Assembly: GCA_046756565.1 (NCBI GenBank)
Contig: JBHHWO010000069.1
Location: forward strand, 1-24,868
DNA from: CALZIK01 sp046756565
GTDB lineage: Bacteria > Acidobacteriota > Thermoanaerobaculia > Multivoradales > JAHEKO01
Direction of reading: 5' to 3'
DNA length: 24,868 nt
Each line of letters begins with the position of its first letter. Position 1 is the first letter of the stretch. Positions 1 to 6,967 of this stretch are shown here, in pieces. Made by a program: the position numbers and the translations under genes. The notes under the pieces were generated by a model. The model ran no database searches, had not been told where the DNA came from, and worked only from the letters and a program-made list of their open reading frames with translations.

Positions 1-2
1 CT

Positions 3-545
3 GGCGCCTGCATCCCCGCAGAGCCTCCAACCCAGACTGAGAGCGCGCGGAGCCTGCTCCTTGCCGGCGTCAACGTGGTGCCGATGGATCGAGAGGTCGT
101 CCTGGACGCTCACGACATCCTGATCGCGTCGGGTCGGATCGTGGCCATGGCGCCGGCGGGCAGCCTCGACATCCCGCGGACGGCGAGAGTCGTCGAGCTC
201 GAGGGCAGCTACGTCATGCCCGGTCTCATCGACCTCCACATCCACGTCGGGCGGGAGGACGAGCTGCTGATGTATCTCACCAACGGCGTCACGACGGTCC
301 TCAATCTTCACGGCGAGCCATGGCACCTGGAGTGGGGGCGCCAGATCGAGGCTGGGAGCCGTTTCGGACCGAGACTGGTCTCCTGCGGACCTCCGTTGCG
401 AGGACGGGAGCTCTCGCTGGAGGCGGCCGTCGCTGCGATCGACTCGATCGCCGAGGCCGGCTTCTGTTCCATCTGCCGCAGTCCAACAGGCCGACAGGGA
501 TTAGGCGGCGAGTTTTGGGCGTTTCGACACCCTGGCTGCGCTTAA
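3..545 (+). pseudogene. Truncated metal-dependent amidohydrolase (5' end outside window)
   Basis: The frame is open from the window edge. It matches the start of amidohydrolase/imidazolonepropionase-like enzymes: a beta-sandwich strand followed by DAHDILIASGRIVAM, then VMPGLIDLHIHVG, whose two histidines (codons at 237 and 243) are the HxH metal ligands of the TIM barrel. The residues just inside the window (GAC followed by a Pro/Thr-rich stretch) could be a lipobox and linker, so the protein may be exported; this is uncertain. Similarity stops near base 465, after SIAEAGF, and the remaining ~25 codons look random before TAA at 543-545. The other metal ligands (carboxylated Lys, His, His, Asp) are absent, and no other frame continues the family. 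Members are usually above 400 residues, so this is probably a broken gene cut by a rearrangement. Confidence 0.6.
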
Positions 546-753
546 GGATCGCTTCCGAGGCCGGAAAGGGCTCGAATCGTGCCCCACCCTCTCGGGTGGC
601 GCGGATCTGCCTGCGTTCACGGTAAAACAACTAGTCAGCTTCGACAAAGGCACAGCCACTGAGAAGTGGTGCCGCAAAGCCACGGGTCTGTGAATCCTCC
701 AGACCGCCGGGCTGCCGAAAGGTTGGCAAGCGTGTGAGGAAGCTCGAAGAGCC
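546..753. other. Intergenic stretch after the broken amidohydrolase
   Basis: No convincing gene is seen. A 6-bp hairpin (ccacc­c-type arms at 584-589 and 594-599, tetraloop tctc) has no T-run after it. In one plus frame, bases about 637-751 read like degraded coding sequence (FDKGTATEKWCRKATG, a stop, then LPKGWQACEEARRA). I cannot assign it to a family. Confidence 0.3.
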
Positions 754-1140
754 ATGCCGAGAAGAGGCATTCTCGTTGCGGTCGTGCTGGTGTCGATCTC
801 GTGTATTGCGCCGCAGACCGATACCCCCGCTGAAGACACAAGCACTGAAGAATCGGTCGAAGCGACATCAGATCCTGCGGGTAGAACGCCCTCGGGCACT
901 TCAGCGCAGGGTAGCCCGGGTAGCGGCGAGCCAGTCGCTCCAGGTCGCTACAGCGACATTCCAGCAGAGACCGGCGAGTACCTGCCCATGCCGCTTCCCG
1001 CGGATCTCCCGGACGATGCTGCGCAGGCTCCCGGCCAAGGCGAAGAACCAGTGAGCAGAGACCTCGAGACCTCGTCCGAGGCCGACGATAAGGAAGAGAA
1101 GGACTCAGACGAGCCGCCGAAAAGCGATCGCCAGAGATAG
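754..1140 (+). CDS. Small acidic predicted lipoprotein sharing a motif with the next protein
   Basis: This is a 128-residue protein. Its N-terminus MPRRGILVAVVLVSISC is a typical export signal: two arginines, a hydrophobic run, then Ser-Cys with Cys17 as the likely lipidated residue. The lipobox is imperfect because position -3 is Ser. The mature part is low-complexity, rich in Glu, Asp, Ser, Thr and Pro, and ends in a charged tail, so it is probably an extended tether. Residues 76-109 align without gaps to residues 74-107 of the protease encoded 32 bp downstream, including an identical YLPMPLP and a shared S-x-D-L-E. Purine-rich sequence (gaggaagc) lies roughly 10-17 nt before the ATG. The two genes probably form one transcript. 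No function is known; a partner, inhibitor or anchor role for the protease is inference. Confidence 0.65.
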   Translation: MPRRGILVAVVLVSISCIAPQTDTPAEDTSTEESVEATSDPAGRTPSGTSAQGSPGSGEPVAPGRYSDIPAETGEYLPMPLPADLPDDAAQAPGQGEEPVSRDLETSSEADDKEEKDSDEPPKSDRQR

Positions 1141-1160
1141 GAGGAGGTCGCCTAAGTGAA

Positions 1161-1166
1161 AAGGAG
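1161..1166 (+). promoter_or_regulatory. Shine-Dalgarno site deciding the protease start
   Basis: AAGGAG lies 6 nt before the ATG at 1173. This is one of the clearest ribosome binding sites in the left part and supports the chosen start. Confidence 0.6.
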
Positions 1167-1172
1167 CAATCC

Positions 1173-3281
1173 ATGGAGACACGCTATCCACACCCGCTAA
1201 GGGCGATCATCCTTTGCATCATGGTCATCGGTCTGTCCGCGGGCTCAGCGGCCGGCCAAGATCAGGAGACCCCAGCGGCGGTGGGTGTCACCGAGACCGA
1301 GGTTGTCGAAGAGCTTTTCAGATCAGCCGTCGAGGGAGCCTACGAAGGCGAGCCCTCGCGCCCGCCACTAGCGGTCATCGATGTCAGCAAATACCTGCCC
1401 ATGCCGCTTCCCGAGAGCATTGACGAGCTCGCCGGCCTGCAGCCCGCGGTCGAGAATCGGTACATCAGCTTCGATCTCGAGGATCGAACCGAGTCGCTGG
1501 GCGATGCCCCGCCAGCGTTTGGCCCATCTGAGTCCTTCACCCAAGGAACTACGGGCGATCCGACACTTCCTCTGATTACGGCCGAGTCGCACCCGGCCGG
1601 CTCCGAGGAAGACGTCCCGCGAAATTTTAGCGGTCTAAGCTTCGTCGCAACCCCCGAGGACTACCCCTGGCGCGTCGCGGTCAAGCTCTTCATGAGCTTT
1701 CGCGATACCGGAGGGACGCTGCGCAACTATGTTTGCTCAGGGACACTGATAGACCCGACCCACGTCATCACTGCGGGGCACTGCGTCTACTCTCACACCG
1801 ACACCAACAACGGCTGGGTCTTTAATGACTGGGCAGAGACAATTACCGTTGTCCCGGGTTACGAGAACGGTGCCCGCCCCTACGGCGATGCCCGGGCCAC
1901 ACAGCTTCACTCCTGGACTGGGTGGACCAGCAGTGCAAACTTTGATCACGACATCGGAATCATCGACCTCGACCGACCGGTCGGCGCGCTGACCGGCTGG
2001 CATGGCTACGGCTGGTACGGAAGCTGCGGCTCGTTCACCGGTGGCTCGTTCCGCCACGCCGGCTATCCGGCCGCCGCACCCTACAACGGCCAATGGATGT
2101 ACACAGACTCGGGGTCCTACGACAGCTGCGAGGCCATTCTCGATATCTGGTACGGCAACGAGGTGCGTTACAACCAACTCAGCTTTGGCGGGCAAAGTGG
2201 CAGTGGTTCCTACCAGCCCGCGAACAGCTGCCCCGCCTGCTGGGTGCGCGCCGTGCTCTCAAATGGCTCGGACACCTATACCGACGACATCCGAATCACC
2301 GAAGGCAAGTTCGGCAACATCGGCACCTTCATAAGCAATGACACGCCTGGCAGTGTCGACCTGGTGCCTATTGATGTGCGCTCCGGACCCACCTCCATTT
2401 ACGGCGGCAATCAGCTTTCTTCAATGGACTACTTTGTCCACAACTACTCGTCGGTGCCCTGGAGCGGAACGGCTGGCGTCGACGTCTATCTCTCGACTAA
2501 CGACAACATCAGCACCGCCGACACTCTGCTTCAGCACCACACGTTCACTTGGAGTTTTTCACCGAAGAGCTCGGTGCGAATCAACCTCAGCACTCCGCCG
2601 ACCATTCCGGTTTCAATGACGACAGGTGACTACTACCTTGGAGTCATTCTCAACATCTCGGATTGGAGCACGAGCAACAACGACACCGACGGCCAGGATG
2701 CCTCGCCCATTCACATAAACGGCGCTCCCGATCTTGTGGTGATCTCGCCAGGCTCGAGTAAGAGCGTTCTCTATCTCGGAGAGAGCACGACTCTTTCGGC
2801 TAGCGCAAGAAACAACGGTGTGGGCAACTCCCTGTCCACTGTCTTGCGCTACTACCGCTCCACCAACTCGATCATCTCGATATACGACACTCAGATCGGT
2901 ACCGATGCCGTTAGCGGCCTCGCTCCCGGGAGTACTTCAGCCGAAACCGGGGTCTGGACGCCGTCGACGACCAGCGCGTACTGGGTCGGCGCTTGCGTCG
3001 ACTCCGTCACCGGCGAATCGAACACGGGCAACCAGTGCTCGGTGGGTGTGCCCGTGACGATTGCCCCCCCGTACGACCTCGTGCTGCAGTTTGTGACTTA
3101 CGGCGGCACTGGAACTGAGGAAGCCTGCAACTCGATTACGGCGGGACCGAGTGTCAACTTGCCCTCGGGCTCGAATGTGACTTTCAAGGCCCCGACTCTG
3201 CTGGCTTTGGGCAACGGCTTCAGTGTCCAAAACGGGGCGACGTTCACGGCTGATTTGAGCAAGCCGAGTTTGTGCCCTTGA
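1173..3281 (+). CDS. Secreted trypsin-like (S1/V8-type) serine protease with CARDB-like repeats
   Basis: A 702-residue exported protease. Residues 1-28 form a signal peptide (hydrophobic run, cleavage after SAAG). Residues ~29-160 are a probable propeptide containing YLPMPLP at 74-80. The chymotrypsin-fold domain spans ~165-390: His203 in ITAGHC, Asp260 in NFDHDIGIIDL, Ser342 in GGQSGSGS. The GxSGS form resembles glutamyl endopeptidase/V8-type enzymes more than GDSGGP trypsins. Two CARDB-like beta-sandwich repeats follow (from ~395 DLVPIDVRSG and ~519 PDLVVISPG). A last module at 634-702 contains FKAPTLLALGNGFSVQNGA, a C-terminal beta pattern seen in secreted proteins of several diderm phyla. 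It probably acts outside the cell or on the surface. Substrate specificity cannot be read from sequence. Confidence 0.88.
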   Translation: METRYPHPLRAIILCIMVIGLSAGSAAGQDQETPAAVGVTETEVVEELFRSAVEGAYEGEPSRPPLAVIDVSKYLPMPLPESIDELAGLQPAVENRYISFDLEDRTESLGDAPPAFGPSESFTQGTTGDPTLPLITAESHPAGSEEDVPRNFSGLSFVATPEDYPWRVAVKLFMSFRDTGGTLRNYVCSGTLIDPTHVITAGHCVYSHTDTNNGWVFNDWAETITVVPGYENGARPYGDARATQLHSWTGWTSSANFDHDIGIIDLDRPVGALTGWHGYGWYGSCGSFTGGSFRHAGYPAAAPYNGQWMYTDSGSYDSCEAILDIWYGNEVRYNQLSFGGQSGSGSYQPANSCPACWVRAVLSNGSDTYTDDIRITEGKFGNIGTFISNDTPGSVDLVPIDVRSGPTSIYGGNQLSSMDYFVHNYSSVPWSGTAGVDVYLSTNDNISTADTLLQHHTFTWSFSPKSSVRINLSTPPTIPVSMTTGDYYLGVILNISDWSTSNNDTDGQDASPIHINGAPDLVVISPGSSKSVLYLGESTTLSASARNNGVGNSLSTVLRYYRSTNSIISIYDTQIGTDAVSGLAPGSTSAETGVWTPSTTSAYWVGACVDSVTGESNTGNQCSVGVPVTIAPPYDLVLQFVTYGGTGTEEACNSITAGPSVNLPSGSNVTFKAPTLLALGNGFSVQNGATFTADLSKPSLCP

Positions 3282-3336
3282 GCTAGGAGCGTATGGGACC
3301 CGATGGGCCTCCAGCGGTGGGGAGGGTCCAGAGGGG

Positions 3337-3364
3337 GCCTAGCCGCTTGACGGCCCGGCTAGGC
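3337..3364. repeat. 9-bp inverted repeat upstream of the small CxxC protein gene
   Basis: Perfect arms GCCTAGCCG (3337-3345) and CGGCTAGGC (3356-3364) enclose a 10-nt loop. It could end protease transcription, but no T-run follows. It ends 8 bp before the next ATG, so an operator or a 5'-leader structure is equally possible. Confidence 0.4.
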
Positions 3365-3372
3365 TATTAGCC

Positions 3373-3699
3373 ATGGCCACTACCCACCCCCGCTGCTCCG
3401 TCTGCACTCACCCCCACGCCGCGACGATCAACACCGCATTGGCCTACGCCTTCTCCTACCGCCGGATCAACGAGTGGTACGGAGTGTCGCTGGGGGCGTT
3501 GTCGAGGCACTCGAACCACCACCGGCCGAGGGAAGCGAGTGAGGAGGGCGAGAAGCCGAGTTTGGAGCAGCGTGTGGGGCAGCTGGAGGGCGAGGTGGAG
3601 CTGTTCCGGCTCCTGTTCGGCATAGGGGAGTCGGCTAGGCGCGAGTGGGAGATGGAGGATGAGGTGGAGCGCCAGGGGAGCGACGAGATGCCGTTCTGA
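3373..3699 (+). CDS. Small CxxC / HTH-like hypothetical protein
   Basis: A 108-residue protein. The N-terminus has CSVCTHPHAATIN (Cys8, Cys11), then an alpha-helical region with LAYAFSYRRINEWYGVSLGALSRHSNHH. This follows a pattern common in small hypothetical proteins: CxxCxHp...I..al......ia..yg.S..al.RH...H. There the Cys and His residues may bind zinc, and the ISxxYGVSxxxLSRH part resembles a helix-turn-helix. The C-terminal half (from about residue 55) is highly charged with heptad-like leucines (LEQRVGQLEGEVELFRLLFG), a likely short coiled coil. Such proteins often occur in accessory or phage-derived DNA. No clear Shine-Dalgarno sequence precedes the ATG. It converges with the next gene 30 bp away. 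DNA binding is an inference. Confidence 0.6.
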   Translation: MATTHPRCSVCTHPHAATINTALAYAFSYRRINEWYGVSLGALSRHSNHHRPREASEEGEKPSLEQRVGQLEGEVELFRLLFGIGESARREWEMEDEVERQGSDEMPF

Positions 3700-3729
3700 G
3701 ATCCCCCTAGATAAGAGCTGGTGCGACTG

Positions 3730-4377
3730 TCAATCGTCAGGACTGTGCCCAAGCTCCGTCGCTGCGGCGAGTTGGAACTCTGCGATTGCAGTATCAAGAG
3801 CAACGAGTGTCCCGTGCGGTAAGTTCGTTGCCACACCGAGAGCGGTGAAGCGTGCGCTGGGCAAGGCGCGACGACTGAGAATATCGGGCATATTCGACAG
3901 AGGAGCAACGCCGCCCAGCGGGATGCAGCACCGCTCGAATGTAAAGGAACTTGCCGCACGGGACACTAGGTCCTCTTCGTTAGCCGACTTAGGACTGGAC
4001 ATTAGGGACCTTACCGCCCTTAGCAGATCGTGCGAACGATCTTCAGTTTCGCTGGACGAGGTGAGAAGCTCAATCGCTGTATTCAGCCTCGCCATTTTGC
4101 CGTGAAGACCCACCAAGCTCGGCGCATCGGTGCAGTCTTCGACTTGATCTGCGAGATTCAAGAACCGGACATAGAGGTCAAGGCGCTCCTTGTGAAAACG
4201 GGTCGTCTGCTCTCGTGCCCACCTCGAGTCCTCCATTCGCCTCTCGTGGAAGTTGGCGACGAGGACACCGAGAGTCGCCATCAGACCGCCCACAAGCGAC
4301 TGGCCAATTGCATCTAGTCGATCGGGCATCTGGCTAACGCCCAACAACAGCAACCCAACCGCGGCCATCCCGAGCAA
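3730..4377 (-). CDS. Membrane-anchored hypothetical protein
   Basis: Up to 215 residues. The frame begins at TTG (4377), with an in-frame ATG at 4368 three codons later; an in-frame TAG lies just upstream at 4390-4392, and neither start has a good ribosome binding site. Two hydrophobic stretches near the N-terminus (AAVGLLLLGV and SLVGGLMATLGVLVANF) suggest a short membrane hairpin. It is followed by a long charged helix (HERRMEDSRWAREQTTRFHKERLDLYVRFLNLADQVE), a pattern seen in many uncharacterised bacterial membrane proteins with a cytoplasmic helical domain. The remainder is mostly helical with no recognisable motif. Base composition is lower in GC than the housekeeping part, fitting an accessory origin. 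The N-terminus may be shortened relative to relatives. Confidence 0.55.
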   Translation of the reverse strand: MLGMAAVGLLLLGVSQMPDRLDAIGQSLVGGLMATLGVLVANFHERRMEDSRWAREQTTRFHKERLDLYVRFLNLADQVEDCTDAPSLVGLHGKMARLNTAIELLTSSSETEDRSHDLLRAVRSLMSSPKSANEEDLVSRAASSFTFERCCIPLGGVAPLSNMPDILSRRALPSARFTALGVATNLPHGTLVALDTAIAEFQLAAATELGHSPDD

Positions 4378-4732
4378 TGTGGTCTTTAGCTATCTGCATG
4401 TTGTGTCCCTCCACGTTTCTTGTCCCGCCATCTAGAAGCGGACGAGACTCTGGCTGAGGCTGATTCGGGCTCCCACGAAGCTACTCGTGTTCTTTGTCTT
4501 CGTCTCGTCGAACCGGGAATGTCCTCTTGTATTCCATGAGGGCGTCCTGCCAAGCGGTCTCAAGCCGCATTGCCGCTCCCAGCTTGCCGATCATACGTAG
4601 GAAGTCGATAGACCCCGCTTCATGGGCTGCTGTGAGCCGGAGAGAAACGCTCTCCCAACTCGATCTTTCGAAACGACAGTTCTGCCGGGCTCCTCCTGAT
4701 TGATCCGGTCGGCTTAGAGCGGGCGAGGGCCA
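4378..4732. other. Spacer between two minus-strand accessory genes
   Basis: About 355 bp lie between the membrane protein gene and the HNH-like gene. The only coding-like signal is the short open minus frame described separately. No clear promoter or terminator is seen. Confidence 0.4.
4481..4594 (-). CDS. Possible 37-residue ORF or gene remnant
   Basis: An ATG at 4592-4594 opens a minus frame ending in TAG at 4481-4483 and encoding MIGKLGAAMRLETAWQDAL followed by a charged tail ending DEDKEHE. The same frame stays open upstream to a TAA at 4715-4717 and reads like protein there (SLRLTAAHEAGSIDFLR). No ATG, GTG or TTG suits that longer stretch. A good aggagg sits at about 4693-4700 without a start codon at proper spacing. 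So this is either a small protein or the end of a gene that lost its start. No family is recognised. Confidence 0.3.
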   Translation of the reverse strand: MIGKLGAAMRLETAWQDALMEYKRTFPVRRDEDKEHE

Positions 4733-5527
4733 CTATTCCAGTCCGTAGCGTCTCAGCATCTCGGCTGGCACCTTCCGCACTAGCTTTCCTATCTCGCGCA
4801 GCTCGGGAAGCTCAGCCATTTGAATCGGACCCGCTCGCAGCTCGCCAAGCGGAGACAGGGCCAGAGACTGCCAACCTTCCTGTTCGAAGTGTCCCGAGAC
4901 AACGACCGTGATTACTACCCGGGTCAGAACAAACCGGTAGCACCAATGCCCGCGTAGGCGAAACCGCATCGGTGGCCCCACCATCCTCCATTCCTTCCAA
5001 CCACCTACACCGAGGTGGAAGAAGCAAGCGTATTCCGACTGTTTGCCGGGATCGCGCCGCAAGAGCCTTCGCCGGAGCTCTCGCTCGTGACTCTTGCCGA
5101 GTTGCACTTGGGAGAACTGTTCGTGACTAGCCACGCCAGCACGCCACAGGACGGAAAGGCAAAAGAGCTTGAACGCTTCGTAGTCAAGCCCTCTGAAAAC
5201 TAGTCCCCTTGTCCCGTCGGGATCAGTCACGTAGTCGATTCGGATACTGGTATCTAGCTCCTGGCCCGAAAGAGTCCGCCACGTGGGCGCAGACGGCTGT
5301 TCAAAGTGCCGGTTAAGAAACTGTTCACACTCATCGCATAGCAGAGGCTCTCGCCAACCCTTCTGAACCTTCGAGACTCTGCCCGCACCACCGGAAGTTC
5401 CTGAGGCCACGATGGCTCGACCGGTCGAATCGTAGAGTGGCCTGTAGACAAGTTCGGGGATGATATGAGAGCGCCGCAACCGTCGCTCTTGCCGACAGAG
5501 ACGGCACGCTTGAACAGGACTACTCAC
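4733..5527 (-). CDS. HNH-endonuclease-like treble-clef protein
   Basis: 264 residues, starting at GTG (5527). The N-terminal zinc-finger arrangement is CxxC (Cys8, Cys11), then LRRSHIIPE (His21), then EPLLCDECEQFLNR (Cys64, Cys67). This CxxC-SHIIP-CxxC order is the treble-clef framework of HNH-type nucleases, with His21 where the catalytic histidine is expected. The rest (residues ~75-264) has no recognisable domain; it contains a Trp/Phe-rich core and a basic stretch HERELRRRLLRRDPGK near residue 150. Related proteins are mostly annotated as hypothetical and are often found near mobile or defence genes. The start has no obvious Shine-Dalgarno sequence, and a 7-bp hairpin (5535-5541 with 5550-5556) lies just upstream. 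Nuclease activity is inferred only from the motif. Confidence 0.65.
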   Translation of the reverse strand: MSSPVQACRLCRQERRLRRSHIIPELVYRPLYDSTGRAIVASGTSGGAGRVSKVQKGWREPLLCDECEQFLNRHFEQPSAPTWRTLSGQELDTSIRIDYVTDPDGTRGLVFRGLDYEAFKLFCLSVLWRAGVASHEQFSQVQLGKSHERELRRRLLRRDPGKQSEYACFFHLGVGGWKEWRMVGPPMRFRLRGHWCYRFVLTRVVITVVVSGHFEQEGWQSLALSPLGELRAGPIQMAELPELREIGKLVRKVPAEMLRRYGLE

Positions 5528-5961
5528 TTTCGGCCGAGGGAGTGCCCTTTCCCTCGCTGTCGCAGCGAATCACAGCCCGCATTGTACGCCCTAGTCCGAT
5601 AGCTTCGGGACCTTGGGGACCCTGCGAAGCGGCCCACACGCGAGGCTGCGGTTCAGAAGCGACCTAGTTCAGGTTCGCCTTGCCCGCGATTTCAAAGGGC
5701 CGCCACGCCTGGCTCCCCGAGAAGCCGACCGCGAGAGCCGACTGGCTAGGGTGCTCCCCCCTCCGAGCAACCGCAGGGGTGCGAGATCCCGCAGAGCGAG
5801 CAGTGGAGCACAAGCAGACACGGATCGCAGGCGATCCACGACGGCCCGAACGGAAGGTCTGAAATGGAACCGCCTGCTTCCCTAACGCTTCCCCACTCTC
5901 AAGCGAGAGAATCGGCGCACCGCGGCTGCGAGCACAAGTTGCGTTTTTTCAGTAACTTATA
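5528..5961. other. 434-bp gene-free region next to tRNA-Phe
   Basis: Open frames here are short and arginine/proline-rich without any family signature, so I see no gene. Two small hairpins are visible: 5535-5556 (7-bp stem) and 5822-5837 (GGATCG/CGATCC, loop cagg). No integrase fragment and no second copy of the tRNA 3' end is found here. Confidence 0.45.
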
Positions 5962-6037
5962 TGGTGCCCAGGGGCGGAATCGAACCACCGACACCCTGAT
6001 TTTCAGTCAGGTGCTCTACCGACTGAGCTACCTGGGC
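5962..6037 (-). tRNA. tRNA-Phe (GAA)
   Basis: On the minus strand the 76 nt fold as a standard cloverleaf. The acceptor GCCCAGG pairs with CCTGGGC; the D arm GCTC/GAGC and the T arm GGTGG-TTCGATT-CCGCC are intact. The anticodon arm CCTGA-CTGAAAA-TCAGG places GAA at 34-36. Discriminator A and the CCA end are encoded (5962-5965). Another 3 bp upstream (GGT) could pair with the encoded ACC. A strong promoter lies directly upstream. Confidence 0.96.
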
Positions 6038-6049
6038 ACCGAACGCCGC

Positions 6050-6078
6050 TTTATAGCCTCCCGAATCGCCCCAGTCAA
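6050..6078 (-). promoter_or_regulatory. Promoter of tRNA-Phe
   Basis: On the minus strand TTGACT (6073-6078) and TATAAA (6050-6055) are separated by exactly 17 nt, each matching 5 of 6 consensus positions. The expected start near 6043 is about 6 nt before the mature tRNA. Confidence 0.75.
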
Positions 6079-6136
6079 GCGCCGCAAGGGAGCTCGAGTC
6101 TAACCGGTTGAGGTTTTGCCGAAGCCTAATTCGCCT

Positions 6137-6142
6137 TAGAAT
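6137..6142 (+). promoter_or_regulatory. Possible -10 box of the PLC-like gene
   Basis: TAGAAT matches 5 of 6 consensus positions and lies 21 nt before the ATG at 6164. The -35 side is weak (TTTTGC at 6114-6119 with 17-nt spacing), so this is tentative. Confidence 0.3.
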
Positions 6143-6163
6143 CGGCCTGCAACGCCGACCGCC

Positions 6164-6967
6164 ATGAACCGACCACGCTCGATCCCGACGGTCCCGCTTC
6201 TCGTGGCGGCTCTCGTGACGGCTCTCCTAACGGCTCTGGCCCCGACCGGCGCCGGCGCCTGGACGAAGGAAACCCACGTCGAGATCGCTCGCCGGGCAGC
6301 GACGATCGCCCCGCCCGACCTTCTCCGGCAGATCAAGCGCAACGAGAAGGCGTTCCTGGCGGGGCTTTCCTCGTCGTGGGCGGAGCACGGACGGAGCACC
6401 GCAGCTTCCGGACTCAACGGCCGCCATGTGCTCGGCCAGATCGAGGCCGGCGCCAACGCCGCCGTCGCCGCGATCGAGAGCCACCGGCCGTTCAACGAGA
6501 TCGTCCGCAATCTCGGCCGTCTCGCGATCCACGCGGCCGACGCCAACAACCCGCTTCTCCACTCGGCGGCCGATCCCGAGGAAAGCAAGTACGGCGGCAA
6601 CTACCAGGTCTATGTCGCCAGCGCGGTTCCGCGCTTCCCGGTGATCTTCTACGGCCAGGGGCGTGACATCCGTACCAGCTCGGCCCTGACCACCCTGATC
6701 CGGCAGATGGAGAGCCGCAGCGTCTCGTTCTATCCTGTGATCGGGCGCGAGTACCGGCGCATCGGATCGGTCGACGGAGTCCGTCTGTTCGACGACAAAT
6801 CCACCGCCTTCGGCGTCGGCTCGATCGCGTTCAGCCACGCGGTGAGCGACCTCGCGGCGATCTATCGCTACGTCTGGCTGCGGTCCGGCGGCGCGGACCG
6901 GCGCGAGCTGCCGGTCACCCTGCCCGCTGCGGCCACCGACCCTCAGCGGAAACAGCGCGGCAGATGA
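6164..6967 (+). CDS. Exported zinc-dependent phospholipase C / S1 nuclease-like protein
   Basis: 267 residues with a clear signal peptide (hydrophobic 10-26, cleavage after AGA at 32). The predicted mature protein begins with Trp33, followed by TKETHVEIARRAA. In the zinc-dependent phospholipase C and S1/P1 nuclease superfamily the mature N-terminal Trp and nearby His (here His38) coordinate zinc. Further candidate ligands are in AEHG, LAIHAADANNPLLHS and AFSHAVSDLAAIYRY. The fold assignment rests on this pattern; the substrate (phospholipid, nucleic acid or other) is unknown. The protein would act in the periplasm or outside. Its stop codon overlaps the purH start (ATGA at 6964-6967), so the two are translationally coupled, although no functional link to purines is evident. 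Confidence 0.6.
   Translation: MNRPRSIPTVPLLVAALVTALLTALAPTGAGAWTKETHVEIARRAATIAPPDLLRQIKRNEKAFLAGLSSSWAEHGRSTAASGLNGRHVLGQIEAGANAAVAAIESHRPFNEIVRNLGRLAIHAADANNPLLHSAADPEESKYGGNYQVYVASAVPRFPVIFYGQGRDIRTSSALTTLIRQMESRSVSFYPVIGREYRRIGSVDGVRLFDDKSTAFGVGSIAFSHAVSDLAAIYRYVWLRSGGADRRELPVTLPAAATDPQRKQRGR

Noticed and set aside
637..751. Remnant of a transposase
   Set aside because: The degraded reading is coding-like, but no transposase family could be recognised.
3337..3364. Inverted repeat as a rho-independent terminator of the protease
   Set aside because: No T-run follows and the repeat ends 8 bp before the next start, so only a neutral repeat call is made.
5613..5885. Plus-strand open frame of 90 codons
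   Set aside because: Arg/Pro-rich without family motif or ribosome site; judged non-coding.
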